46,835 nucleotides of DNA, taken from contig VGMY01000017.1 of assembly GCA_016866255.1 (NCBI GenBank), forward strand, positions 1 through 46,835, in the 5' to 3' direction. The notes below the pieces were generated by a model, which was not told where the DNA came from, did not search any database, and saw only the letters and a program-made list of their open reading frames with translations. Below, in pieces: positions 33,955 through 42,271 of the stretch. Origin of the DNA: Bacteroidota bacterium. GTDB lineage: Bacteria > Bacteroidota > Bacteroidia > Flavobacteriales_D > Crocinitomicaceae. Position 1 is the first letter of the stretch. Each line of letters opens with the position of its first letter. Made by a program: the position numbers and the translations under genes.

Positions 33955-36252
33955 ATGCGAGTTTTTGTGGTATTTACCTATCTTTCATTTTCCTGTTCAC
34001 TTCTCGCACAGCCGAAAAACCCCGTTCACCAATTCGTAAATCCCCTAATTGGCACAAGTAAAATGGGGCACGTATATCCTGGCGCAACGGTACCTTTTGG
34101 AATGGTGCAAGTAAGTCCTCAAACGAATTTTATCCCTATGTTTTTGAGCGACGGAAGCTACAATAAAATTGCCTACGATTATTGCGCGGGATATCAATAC
34201 TCCGACTCTAATATTTTAGGGTTTGCCCACACCAATTTTAGCGGCACTGGTCATGCTGATTTAGGCGATATATTGATCATGCCAACCCTCGGCGGCGTAG
34301 AACTCGGCGCTCGTAGTGAAGTTCAAGATCACGGATACTCCTCCCCTTTTTCACACGCCACTGAAAAAGCCAGCCCAGGATACTACCAAGTTACCTTGGA
34401 GAAACACCGAATAAAAGCCGAAATGACAGCTACTGAACGCGTCGGTTTTCACCGTTATTCTTTCCCAAGCAGTGTTGACGCCAACATCATATTGGATATG
34501 GTTTACAACGTATATCACCATTCCGAAAAGAATGTGTGGACCTTTTTACGCATTGAAAACGACTCCACCATTACGGGATATCGGCAAACCAACGGCTGGG
34601 CACGAGATCGTAAAGTATTTTTCGCTATCCGATTCTCGCAACCCATTACGCATTATGGTTTCCACAGGTACGACAACAACAACTATAAAGGTTTCTACCG
34701 CCGATTTAAGGAACAATCGAACTTTCCTGAGATGGCAGGCAAAAACATTAGGGCGGCATTCAACTTCATGTCCGACTCCACCAAACCGGTAATGCTTAAA
34801 GTAGCCCTAAGTTCCGTGAGCTGCGAAGGCGCTCTTAACAACATGGAAACGGAACTTTCGCACTGGGGGTTTGACGCCGTAGTACAAGAAGCTGCAAATA
34901 AGTGGAATAAGGAATTATCGAAGGTGGAGGTTGACATGATGAATGATGGAGATCGAGTAAATTTCTACACTGCCTTGTATCATACCCACCTCTCGCCCGT
35001 TATTTACGAAGATGTGGACGGGAAATACCGAGGACTAGACCAAAACATTCATGTTTCTGAGGGCTTCACCAATTACACCATTTTTTCCCTTTGGGATACC
35101 TATCGCGCATTGCACCCACTTTTCAACATTTTGCAACAAAAACGCAACAACGACATGATCAAAAGCATGTTAGCGCATCAGGAGCAAAGCGTGCACAACA
35201 TGTTGCCCATCTGGAGTCACTATGCCAATGAAAATTGGTGCATGATTGGCTACCACGCCACCTCAGTAATTGCAGATGCCCTTGTTAAAAAAGTGGGGGA
35301 CTTCGATGCGAAAAAGGCCCTTTCAGCTTGCACCACCACCGCAAGAGTTCCTTACTTCGAAGGAATTGGTTCGTACTTGAGCTACGGCTATGTTCCCGAC
35401 GATTTAAGCCATTCTTCGGTATCTAAAACCCTTGAATATGCTTACGATGATTGGTGCATAGCCCAAATTGCAAATGGTATCGGTGATGCAAAAACCTCGC
35501 AAGAATTCATGAAAAGGTCAACCTATTTCGAGAACGTTTACGACGCAAAAATTGGGTTCATGCGCCCTCGCATGTCGACGGGTGAATTTCGGCAGGCATT
35601 TGACCCAATGGATACCCACGGTCAAGGGTTTATTGAAGGAAATGCGTGGAATTATGGATTGTATGTGCCACAAGACATTCCCCGAATGGTCAACCTAATG
35701 GGAGGAAAACAACGCATGACCGAACACCTGGACTCGCTCTTCACCATGGAAATCGCTGATAAGTACATTGAAAAAAACGAGGATATCACGAGAGACGGAA
35801 TCATGGGCAATTATGTGCATGGAAACGAACCAAGTCACCATGTTCCCTACTTGTACAATTGGACCGGACACCCCGAGAAAACGCAGAAAACGGTTCGAAT
35901 GGTCATGGATGAGATGTACTCACCAACCATTGATGGCCTTTGCGGGAACGACGATGCAGGTCAAATGAGCGCATGGTATATTTTCAGCGCCTTGGGTTTT
36001 TATCCTGTAACACCCGGATCTACAACGTATGCATTGGGAAGCCCACTTGTTGTTCAGGCAAAAATCACTTTACCGGAAAACAAAATTTTGTTTATAACTG
36101 CAAAAAATCAATCCCGAAAAAACGTTTATGTCCAAGAGATCCGTTGGAATGGTGCAAAACTAAAAAGTCCCTTCATAAACCACGCATCACTCATTGAGGG
36201 TGGAAAACTTGAATTTATTATGAATAACAAACCTTCCAAATTTCTGGAATAA
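33955..36252 (+). CDS. GH92 family alpha-mannosidase, exported
   Basis: GH92 enzymes are calcium-dependent inverting exo-alpha-mannosidases acting on mannans and N-glycans. The protein has a signal peptide (MRVFVVFTYLSFSCSLLAQ), the family N-terminal block VNPLIGTSKMGHVYPGATVPFGMVQVSPQT, DYCAGYQYSDSNILGFAHTNFSGTGHADLGDI, FSLWDTYRALHPLF, the catalytic-domain blocks WNYGLYVPQDIP and GNEPSHHVPYLYNWTGHPEKTQ, and GLCGNDDAGQMSAWYIFSALGFYPV. At 765 residues it has normal length. No SusC/SusD pair or other glycosidase lies next to it, so it is not part of a classical polysaccharide utilization locus here. A near-match to the -7 element (TAAATTTC) lies 4 bases before its ATG. Confidence 0.93.
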   Translation: MRVFVVFTYLSFSCSLLAQPKNPVHQFVNPLIGTSKMGHVYPGATVPFGMVQVSPQTNFIPMFLSDGSYNKIAYDYCAGYQYSDSNILGFAHTNFSGTGHADLGDILIMPTLGGVELGARSEVQDHGYSSPFSHATEKASPGYYQVTLEKHRIKAEMTATERVGFHRYSFPSSVDANIILDMVYNVYHHSEKNVWTFLRIENDSTITGYRQTNGWARDRKVFFAIRFSQPITHYGFHRYDNNNYKGFYRRFKEQSNFPEMAGKNIRAAFNFMSDSTKPVMLKVALSSVSCEGALNNMETELSHWGFDAVVQEAANKWNKELSKVEVDMMNDGDRVNFYTALYHTHLSPVIYEDVDGKYRGLDQNIHVSEGFTNYTIFSLWDTYRALHPLFNILQQKRNNDMIKSMLAHQEQSVHNMLPIWSHYANENWCMIGYHATSVIADALVKKVGDFDAKKALSACTTTARVPYFEGIGSYLSYGYVPDDLSHSSVSKTLEYAYDDWCIAQIANGIGDAKTSQEFMKRSTYFENVYDAKIGFMRPRMSTGEFRQAFDPMDTHGQGFIEGNAWNYGLYVPQDIPRMVNLMGGKQRMTEHLDSLFTMEIADKYIEKNEDITRDGIMGNYVHGNEPSHHVPYLYNWTGHPEKTQKTVRMVMDEMYSPTIDGLCGNDDAGQMSAWYIFSALGFYPVTPGSTTYALGSPLVVQAKITLPENKILFITAKNQSRKNVYVQEIRWNGAKLKSPFINHASLIEGGKLEFIMNNKPSKFLE

Positions 36253-36264
36253 TAACTTTAACTT

Positions 36265-36444
36265 ATGCATATACAAGAAGGTGAAGAAAACGACGCTTAC
36301 AAAGACGAGCACGAAAAAGAGTTGCAACAATCTTTGGATCGTTATGGGGTGAAAATAATCAAAGTTGTTGGAGTTTTTGGAGTTACTCTCGGGCTTATTA
36401 TTTTGGCCGTATTTTGGTATTGGGTACTTTCAAAATTATTTTAA
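36265..36444 (+). CDS. Small single-span membrane protein (59 aa)
   Basis: The short frame starts at ATG 36265 and ends with TAA at 36442-36444, one base before the start of the FMN reductase gene. The protein has an acidic N-terminal half (MHIQEGEENDAYKDEHEKEL) and one membrane helix (VVGVFGVTLGLIILAVFWYW) followed by SKLF. The layout (charged cytosolic head, single helix, tight packing with both neighbours) argues that it is real. No family is recognised. It lies 12 bases after the GH92 stop, preceded by TAACTTTA, a near -7 element. Confidence 0.7.
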   Translation: MHIQEGEENDAYKDEHEKELQQSLDRYGVKIIKVVGVFGVTLGLIILAVFWYWVLSKLF

Positions 36445-36445
36445 T

Positions 36446-36973
36446 ATGAAAATAGTTGCCTTCGGAGCATCTACCAGCAGAGCTTCCATCAATCAGCAAT
36501 TTGCCGAATATACTGCTCAATTATTTCCAAATGCTCAGGTGGAAATTCTACACCTCATCGATTATGAATGTCCGCTGTATAGTCCAGAACGGGAAGCTCT
36601 CGGAATTCCCGAGACAATACCGCTTTTTATGCAAAAACTGTTGGATTCTGATCTCATCGTTTTAAGTTTAGCGGAGCACAATGGGAGCTATACCGCCGCC
36701 TTTAAGAACCTCTTTGATTGGTGTTCGAGGTACCGGCAAAACACCTTTGAAAACCTGCGATTTTTCTTACTTTCAACTTCCCCTGGTCCGCGCGCTGGTA
36801 TGGGGGTTATGCAAGCGGCATTGGACCGTTTCCCAAGACACAACGCCGAGATATTGGACCATTTTTCTTTACCCAGTTTTGGGGCAAACTTTCAAACAGG
36901 ACAAGGAATTACGGATGGTGTTTTTAACAACACGCTTTTGGATAAAATTGAACAAATCCGAAAAATAATTTGA
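36446..36973 (+). CDS. NAD(P)H-dependent FMN reductase (flavodoxin-like fold)
   Basis: The 175-residue protein shows MKIVAFGASTSRASINQQFA, the phosphate-binding start of NADPH-dependent FMN reductases (GSxRxxSxNxxLA form), then DADLIVLSLAEHNGSYTAAFKNLFDW (usual YxxSxPxxLKNxxDW), and FFLLSTSPGPRAGMGVM. It reduces FMN or quinones and azo compounds in the family; the true substrate is unknown. The frame is open upstream to 36365, but this would overlap the 59-residue gene, and the flavodoxin start at 36446 is clear. It is coupled to tspO through TGATG. Confidence 0.88.
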   Translation: MKIVAFGASTSRASINQQFAEYTAQLFPNAQVEILHLIDYECPLYSPEREALGIPETIPLFMQKLLDSDLIVLSLAEHNGSYTAAFKNLFDWCSRYRQNTFENLRFFLLSTSPGPRAGMGVMQAALDRFPRHNAEILDHFSLPSFGANFQTGQGITDGVFNNTLLDKIEQIRKII

Positions 36974-37443
36974 TGAAAAAACGCGCAAACCTAATTGTAT
37001 TGTTCACCGTACTTAATTTTGGAGCCCTGGCCATTGGAAGCTATTTGAGCGGGGATGGCGCAATCTCGGATTGGTATCAAAATTTGAATAAAGCGCCTTG
37101 GACACCTCCAGGATGGGTATTTGGGGCAGCATGGACGTTTTTAATGCTTTGTTACAGTGTTTTTTTAATATTTGAACAAGAAAATACAGCAAACGGAACA
37201 TTTTTTTGGGGTATGTATTCCCTGCAATGGTTATTTAACGTCGCTTGGAACCCTTTATTCTTTAAATATCATTGGTCCGTAATTGCCCTGGGGGATTTAG
37301 TGTTGCTGGCCCTTGTAATTTATCTTTCGCTTTATCGCGCCGTAAGATGGCGTTCCTGGAAAATGGCGTTGATCCTGCCCTATGCTATTTGGATCCTTCT
37401 GGCGGTAAGCTTGAACGCCTACATTGTATTGAATAATTTTTGA
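36973..37443 (+). CDS. tspO: TspO/MBR family membrane protein
   Basis: TspO proteins bind tetrapyrroles and have five membrane helices. The 156-residue sequence matches: WYQNLNKAPWTPPGWVFGAAWTFLM (the family hallmark of Trp and Pro before and in helix 2), ending FNVAWNPLFF in helix 3, and WILLAVSLNAYIVLNN in helix 5. The ATG overlaps the FMN reductase stop by 1 base; a TTG one codon earlier is possible. It may act in porphyrin handling or stress response, as in other bacteria; next to a flavin reductase this is suggestive only. Confidence 0.93.
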   Translation: MKKRANLIVLFTVLNFGALAIGSYLSGDGAISDWYQNLNKAPWTPPGWVFGAAWTFLMLCYSVFLIFEQENTANGTFFWGMYSLQWLFNVAWNPLFFKYHWSVIALGDLVLLALVIYLSLYRAVRWRSWKMALILPYAIWILLAVSLNAYIVLNNF

Positions 37444-37514
37444 GAAATTTTCGCCGGTATGCATATTCTCTATCTTTACTTGCAAATTGAGTACCAGTCT
37501 GATGCTTTAGCCGA

Positions 37515-37919
37515 ATGAAATTCCTTGAAACAAAATCGCCTAACCGCCGCCGCTTTAAAGTGATCCTTTTTTCGGCTATTGCATTGATTTTAGTCGTATT
37601 ATACGGCTTGGTCGATCCCGAAACTTCGCACATTTTTCCCAAATGCCCGTTAAAAACGTTGACCAATTACGATTGTCCGGGTTGCGGATCCCAACGTGCC
37701 GTGCATGCTCTGCTCAACCTCGAATTTCGTGAGGCCTTTCGCCAAAACGCCTTGTTGGTTATCGCCCTTCCTTACCTCGGGCTCGGCGTAGTTGTCAATA
37801 TCATTAAAAACCCTTCCAAAAAAGTGATGCGATGGAGGGAACTCTTATTCGGATATTATGCCACATTCGTAGTTCTTGGAGTCGTATTGGCGTTTGCCGT
37901 ATTTCGCAATATCAACTAA
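37515..37919 (+). CDS. DUF2752 small membrane protein
   Basis: The 134-residue protein has three hydrophobic helices and the DUF2752 signature: FPKCPLKTLTNYDCPGCGSQRAVHALLN, with CPxxxLTGxxCPGCGxxRA as the family form, about residues 36-64. The three cysteines face one side of the membrane and could bind metal or form disulfides; the family has no assigned function. A TATCTTTA near -7 element lies at 37471-37478. Its last 4 bases overlap the convergent endonuclease gene. Confidence 0.85.
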   Translation: MKFLETKSPNRRRFKVILFSAIALILVVLYGLVDPETSHIFPKCPLKTLTNYDCPGCGSQRAVHALLNLEFREAFRQNALLVIALPYLGLGVVVNIIKNPSKKVMRWRELLFGYYATFVVLGVVLAFAVFRNIN

Positions 37920-39169
37920 TCCTGCGATAAATCTTCTTCAAAGATTTCAATTTGCTCCTGGCGTTCGACAGTAATGCAGGGGATTCCATTTTTATCGGAG
38001 TCAACCTTTCCTTTAACGGCAATGTATTTACCCAATAAAGCGTCCTCAGGTTTATAGCTGAAATTCCTGCGCCCGTCTTTCCAAATCAACACCGAAAAAA
38101 TTTGTTTCGGGAAAGATTGATCTAAATTAATAAATGTAGCCTCTGATTTGACAGAATATTTTGCGCTAACTACCTTTCCGACGATTGTGCAGCTCGTCCC
38201 CATTTTTGATCTAGCTTGCTCCGTATTGAAATATCCTTTGGGCAATGCTAACGCATTAAGAGGCTCAACGTCGTTGGCATTCGATTGGGTATCCCAAGCC
38301 GAAAAATTGGATGCCGACTCTATTCTTTGTTCTATGGAATCACCGATGTTCGGAAAAAAATCAAGACCGGTTAATTTTTCGATGCTGTCGATAGTAACAA
38401 CATAATGGCTAAGGCGGCTTTCACACTTTCGGTTGGGCATGAGAAAGGCCATTCCTCTTGGATTCTCAGCTGAAATATCTGCGATGATCTTATAGTGGTA
38501 ATCCGGAATTTTTAACCGATTGGCCGAACGCTCGATGGTTTTCAATTCGCCTCGCAAAACGGGTGCGGTCAGGACATACAGCGGCTTTTTTTCCGCCTCA
38601 ACAATCTTTCGAACCAAGCCCTCAAGTTCCGCCCAAGACTCGCGATTAAATTGAGGACGTTGAGGACTCATATTGCTATAAAAATAGGTTTCACTAAGGC
38701 CAATTGGCGACCATTTGAAATCAGCCGATGGAACTAAATGGCCTCGATCAAAACCAAAGCCCTCGTACGAAACTGTGCCGTCCGCATTTTGTTTTCGCAG
38801 AAAATAATCCTTTTCGTCCGCATCGCCGCAAGAGGCCAGTGAATCAGTGCGAAAATCATTGCTCCTACTCACGTTTCCAAAAGTAACATCAGGGGTTAAG
38901 ATATGAAACGTCCATGCGGCCATTTTAAATTCGCAGTCAAACCCGATAACGTAAGCTGAATGATGAATGGTTTGGTACGGTTTGGAGGAGGTAGGAAAAC
39001 CGGGCTTTTGCAATAATTCCATGCATTGTTCCATTTTCAAACCTTCGATTTCTGCATTGATGACTTGTTCCCTTTGTTTTAACGCTTGCAGCTCCGTTTC
39101 TTTTATTTGCAAAGGAGATTGGCCTTGTATTGAAACAACGCATAAAAGAAAGAACCAAGCACCTTGCAT
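37916..39169 (-). CDS. Secreted DNA/RNA non-specific endonuclease with C-terminal OB-fold-like domain
   Basis: It is an extracellular or periplasmic nuclease of the NucA/Serratia type. A signal peptide (MQGAWFFLLCVVSIQGQ) is followed by a short coiled coil (KQREQVINAEIEGLK) and the nuclease domain: CEFKMAAWTFHIL, FDRGHLVPSADF with the catalytic His of the DRGH motif near residue 151, and FYSNMSPQRPQFNRESWAELE with the Mg-binding Asn. The C-terminal part (about 325-410) reads CTIVGKVVSAKYS...TFINLDQSFP...FSVLIW...GKYIAVKGKV, a pattern of an OB-fold nucleic-acid-binding domain. At 417 residues it is longer than nuclease-only members because of this. It serves nucleic acid scavenging or defence. 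Its -7 element is 4 bases upstream of the ATG. Confidence 0.88.
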   Translation of the reverse strand: MQGAWFFLLCVVSIQGQSPLQIKETELQALKQREQVINAEIEGLKMEQCMELLQKPGFPTSSKPYQTIHHSAYVIGFDCEFKMAAWTFHILTPDVTFGNVSRSNDFRTDSLASCGDADEKDYFLRKQNADGTVSYEGFGFDRGHLVPSADFKWSPIGLSETYFYSNMSPQRPQFNRESWAELEGLVRKIVEAEKKPLYVLTAPVLRGELKTIERSANRLKIPDYHYKIIADISAENPRGMAFLMPNRKCESRLSHYVVTIDSIEKLTGLDFFPNIGDSIEQRIESASNFSAWDTQSNANDVEPLNALALPKGYFNTEQARSKMGTSCTIVGKVVSAKYSVKSEATFINLDQSFPKQIFSVLIWKDGRRNFSYKPEDALLGKYIAVKGKVDSDKNGIPCITVERQEQIEIFEEDLSQD

Positions 39170-39173
39170 TGTT

Positions 39174-39181
39174 CAAAGATA
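39174..39181 (-). promoter_or_regulatory. Putative -7 element (TATCTTTG) for the endonuclease
   Basis: This perfect TAnnTTTG match on the minus strand is 4 bases before the ATG at 39169, so a leaderless transcript is likely. Confidence 0.55.
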
Positions 39182-39263
39182 CGTAAAGCCCTTCATGAAT
39201 TAAAATCCTTTAATAGGATATCCAAGGGTAGAGCTAAGAAAAAAAAATTTAACTTTACCCGTG

Positions 39264-39776
39264 ATGTCAACTTGGAAAAGTTTTTTGGTGATCTTTTGGC
39301 TATTGCTGGTTTCATGCAAAAAGAATAATCCAACACCGCAACCTCCACCTCAACCAACTCCTGTGGATACTTCGGGAAATGGAGGGGGTAATAATGGCTC
39401 GCCCTACGGCATCTTAACGGTGAATTTAAACGGGATGCATAACACCCACGGCAAGGTAAATTTTGTTTTATTCAATTCCTCCTCATCTTTTAACCTTCCG
39501 GATCAAGCCTACAAAGAGCTTTTCTTAAATTTAACAGCAACCCAAATGACTTTTTCATTGGATAGCCTACCCCCGGGCGACTACGCCTTCGCCATCTTCC
39601 ACGATGAGAACGGCAATCAAGAATTGGATCAGAACATTCTAGGCATTTCAACAGAGGGATTCGCTTTTTCCAACAATGCAATGGGGAATTTTGGTCCCCC
39701 GAGTTGGAGCCAGTCTAAGTTCACGGTACAGCAAGACCACACAATTACCCAAAATATTAACCTCAATTTCTTCTAG
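39264..39776 (+). CDS. DUF2141 lipoprotein
   Basis: The N-terminus MSTWKSFLVIFWLLLVSCKK is a lipoprotein signal with a lipobox Cys (LVSC), placing it in a membrane. A Pro/Gly/Asn-rich linker (TPQPPPQPTPVD) leads to a DUF2141 beta-sandwich: ILTVNLNGMHNTHGKVNFVLFNS, FSLDSLPPGDYAFAIFHDENGNQELDQNILGISTEGFAFSNNA and a closing strand TITQNINLNFF. The DENGNxxLD stretch looks like a calcium-binding loop. A GTG at 39261 would add one residue; ATG at 39264 was taken. The function of the family is unknown. Confidence 0.87.
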   Translation: MSTWKSFLVIFWLLLVSCKKNNPTPQPPPQPTPVDTSGNGGGNNGSPYGILTVNLNGMHNTHGKVNFVLFNSSSSFNLPDQAYKELFLNLTATQMTFSLDSLPPGDYAFAIFHDENGNQELDQNILGISTEGFAFSNNAMGNFGPPSWSQSKFTVQQDHTITQNINLNFF

Positions 39777-39803
39777 ATGAAATAATTTCATCGACCCTAG
39801 GGT
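39776..39803. repeat. Two adjacent palindromes after the DUF2141 gene
   Basis: GATGAAAT/ATTTCATC (8-base arms, one-base centre, 39776-39792) starts on the last base of the stop codon and is followed after one base by the perfect palindrome ACCCTAGGGT (39794-39803). The first could act as a terminator for the lipoprotein gene although no U-tract follows; the second might be an operator ahead of efp. Confidence 0.45.
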
Positions 39804-39855
39804 TTCGAGGTGTAACCGAGTGGGAGGAAATTCCAAAAATTTTGGGTGAATTAAT

Positions 39856-39863
39856 TATCTTTG
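39856..39863 (+). promoter_or_regulatory. Putative -7 element (TATCTTTG) for efp-gcvT
   Basis: This perfect TAnnTTTG match ends 20 bases before the efp ATG. Confidence 0.55.
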
Positions 39864-39883
39864 CCAGCAAAATATTGTAGAGC

Positions 39884-40450
39884 ATGGCAACCACCTCAGA
39901 CATTCGCAACGGTTTGTGCATCAAGCACAACGAAAAATTATTTCAAATCATTGAATTTCAACACGTAAAACCAGGAAAAGGACCCGCTTTCGTTCGCACC
40001 AAAATGCGTCAGATAGAATCCGGAAAAGTATTGGACCACACGTTTTCTGCGGGCCATAAAATCGAACCGGTGCGCATCGAAAACCGAGAATATCAGTACC
40101 TGTATCAAGAGGGGTCTGAATACGTTTTCATGAATAACGAAAACTTCGAACAAGTAAATATTCACGGCAAAATGATTGAAAAACCCTTTTTCTTGCAAGA
40201 AGGAATGGTGGTCAATATTTTGTTCCACGCAGAAGAAGAAATGCCCTTAGTTGTGGACTTGCCTATGTACATTGTTTCGGAAGTAACGTACACCGAGCCC
40301 GGAGTTAAAGGCGATACCGCCACGTACTCCATGAAGCCGGCCACCATTGCAACGGGTGCTGAGGTTCGCGTTCCTTTATTTATTGACAATGGAGAAGTCA
40401 TCAAAGTGGATACGCGAACAGGGATTTACGTTGAACGCGTAAAAGGATAA
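39884..40450 (+). CDS. efp: Elongation factor P
   Basis: EF-P relieves ribosome stalling at polyproline. The 188-residue protein has the KOW-like domain with the modification loop [12 protein letters not shown] (Lys32 at the tip) and two OB domains, ending in the signature [39 protein letters not shown] Lys rather than Arg at the tip means beta-lysylation or 5-aminopentanol-type chemistry, or no modification, rather than rhamnosylation. No epmA/B gene is in the window. gcvT follows after 2 bases. The proline-rich lipoprotein linker upstream would be one client. Confidence 0.96.
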   Translation: MATTSDIRNGLCIKHNEKLFQIIEFQHVKPGKGPAFVRTKMRQIESGKVLDHTFSAGHKIEPVRIENREYQYLYQEGSEYVFMNNENFEQVNIHGKMIEKPFFLQEGMVVNILFHAEEEMPLVVDLPMYIVSEVTYTEPGVKGDTATYSMKPATIATGAEVRVPLFIDNGEVIKVDTRTGIYVERVKG

Positions 40451-40452
40451 CT

Positions 40453-41535
40453 ATGAAAAACACTGCCCTCCTTCAAAAACACCTCGATGCTAATGCGAAA
40501 ATGGTTCCTTTTGCGGGGTATAACATGCCCGTTCAGTACGAGGGGGTGAACGTTGAGCATGAAACCGTTCGCAAGGCTGTTGGCGTTTTTGATGTTTCCC
40601 ACATGGGCGAGTTTTTTCTACGAGGTCCCAAGGCCTTGGATTTAATTCAGCGCGTAACCACCAACGACGCCTCGGTGTTGTTCGATGGCAAAGCGCAATA
40701 CAGCTGTATGCCCAACGGTAAAGGTGGCATTGTCGATGATTTAATCATTTATAGAATCAGTCAAGAAGAGTACTTATTGGTTGTAAATGCTTCCAACATT
40801 GAAAAGGATTGGAAATGGATTGTTTCACACAATACCGAGGGTGTTGAAATGGAAAACGCCTCGGACCGTTATTCATTGCTAGCTATTCAAGGTCCCAAAG
40901 CCGCGGAAGCCATGCAATCCCTCACCCTAGTGAATCTATCGGAGATGCCCTACTACACCTTTGTGAGAGGCGATTTCGCAGGATTCTCCGATATTTACAT
41001 TTCAGCGACAGGCTACACGGGTTCAGGTGGCTTTGAAATATACGTCCCCAACGAGGCTGCTCCTCAGGTATGGGACGCTGTATTTGCTGCAGGGGCCTCC
41101 TTCGGCATTAAGCCCATTGGCCTTGCTGCAAGGGACACCCTTCGTTTGGAAATGGGGTTCTGTTTGTACGGTAACGACATCGACGATACGACTTCACCCT
41201 TGGAAGCAGGACTTGGTTGGATTACCAAATTCACCAAGGATTTTGTGGATGCAGACGCCCTCAAGGCACAAAAAGAACAAGGAATTACCCGAAAATTAGT
41301 GGCTTTTGAGTTGGTTGAACGCGGCATTCCACGCCACGATTACCCCATCTTAGATTCCAACGGCACTGAAATAGGTAAAGTCACCTCGGGAACCATGTCT
41401 CCCTCCATGAAAATCGGTATTGGGTTGGGGTACGTTACCAAAGAGCATGCTGCGCTTGAGAGCCCTATTTTCATCGCCATAAGGGATAAAGGCATTGAAG
41501 CCAAGGTGGTAAAACTTCCCTTTTATAAAAAGTAG
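40453..41535 (+). CDS. gcvT: Aminomethyltransferase (glycine cleavage system T protein)
   Basis: GcvT releases ammonia from the aminomethyl-lipoyl group of GcvH and passes the methylene to tetrahydrofolate. The 360-residue protein shows [47 protein letters not shown] (folate-binding and catalytic Asp), [41 protein letters not shown] and a C-terminal barrel starting with LVAFEL. gcvH and gcvP are elsewhere. It lies 2 bases after efp, so no room exists for a glycine riboswitch in front of it. Confidence 0.95.
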   Translation: MKNTALLQKHLDANAKMVPFAGYNMPVQYEGVNVEHETVRKAVGVFDVSHMGEFFLRGPKALDLIQRVTTNDASVLFDGKAQYSCMPNGKGGIVDDLIIYRISQEEYLLVVNASNIEKDWKWIVSHNTEGVEMENASDRYSLLAIQGPKAAEAMQSLTLVNLSEMPYYTFVRGDFAGFSDIYISATGYTGSGGFEIYVPNEAAPQVWDAVFAAGASFGIKPIGLAARDTLRLEMGFCLYGNDIDDTTSPLEAGLGWITKFTKDFVDADALKAQKEQGITRKLVAFELVERGIPRHDYPILDSNGTEIGKVTSGTMSPSMKIGIGLGYVTKEHAALESPIFIAIRDKGIEAKVVKLPFYKK

Positions 41536-41584
41536 TTGTATACGAAAGGGCCCAATCTTCCGTTATTGAAGGACCTTCGAACCT

Positions 41585-42271
41585 ATGAATTTATTGCAAC
41601 TTCCATCATCGGATCAACCCCGAAACAAACTTCACCAACACGGACCAAGAGGCCTAACCGATTCGGAACTATTGGCCTTGTTAATCGGTAAAGGAACGCA
41701 ACATAAAAACGCCAAAGATTTGGCGCTCGACGTTTTGGTCCACTTCAAGAACAGTCTCCACCGTATGTTTTCCGCAACAAAAGCTGATCTGCAACAATTT
41801 CGGGGCATTGGTCCGGCAAAAGCGGCTCTCCTAATGGCCTGCTTTGAATTGGGGAGAAGAATGAATGCACAAGGGCCAGAAATACGAGAAATCATTAGAA
41901 ATTCAAAAGATGTTTACCAATATGTTCGTAGAACATTTTCTTTGCTGCCTTTCGAGGAGTTTGTAATTCTTCTTATGAATAATAACCATGAAATTATACA
42001 CGCGCACCGCTTATCTCGTGGAGGCATAACCGGAACCGTGGCCGACGGGCGCATTCTTTTTAAAATCGCCCTAGATTTTAAAGCCACAGCCATCATTCTT
42101 TGTCATAACCATCCGAGTGGGAATCCAAAACCGAGCGAACAGGATATACGCCTCACCAAAAATTATCGAAAATTCGGACAATACATCGATTTACCCATCC
42201 TGGACCACCTCATTTACACCGATTATGGCTACTTTAGCTTCGCCGATGAAGGCCTATTAGACCCACCATGA
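41585..42271 (+). CDS. radC: RadC family JAB-domain protein
   Basis: The 228-residue protein has the RadC N-terminal helix-hairpin-helix FRGIGPAKAALLMACFELGRR and a JAMM/MPN core: FEEFVILLMNNNHEIIHAHRLSRGG, then TAIILCHNHPSGNPKPSEQD, which gives the HxHx10D metal-binding motif. RadC was named as a DNA repair protein, but its enzymatic role is unsettled and chromosomal members are widespread. The ATG follows GAAGG-A-CCTTC (41568-41578), a small hairpin. The wecB gene overlaps it by 4 bases. Confidence 0.92.
   Translation: MNLLQLPSSDQPRNKLHQHGPRGLTDSELLALLIGKGTQHKNAKDLALDVLVHFKNSLHRMFSATKADLQQFRGIGPAKAALLMACFELGRRMNAQGPEIREIIRNSKDVYQYVRRTFSLLPFEEFVILLMNNNHEIIHAHRLSRGGITGTVADGRILFKIALDFKATAIILCHNHPSGNPKPSEQDIRLTKNYRKFGQYIDLPILDHLIYTDYGYFSFADEGLLDPP

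Noticed and set aside
33955-36252. Polysaccharide utilization locus around the GH92 gene
   Set aside because: There is no SusC/SusD pair, regulator or second glycosidase nearby.
36365-36445. Longer N-terminus of the FMN reductase
   Set aside because: It overlaps the 59-residue gene in another frame, and the flavodoxin-like fold begins exactly at the later Met.
40440-40470. Glycine riboswitch before gcvT
   Set aside because: Only two bases separate efp and gcvT, and no aptamer-like structure was seen upstream of efp.
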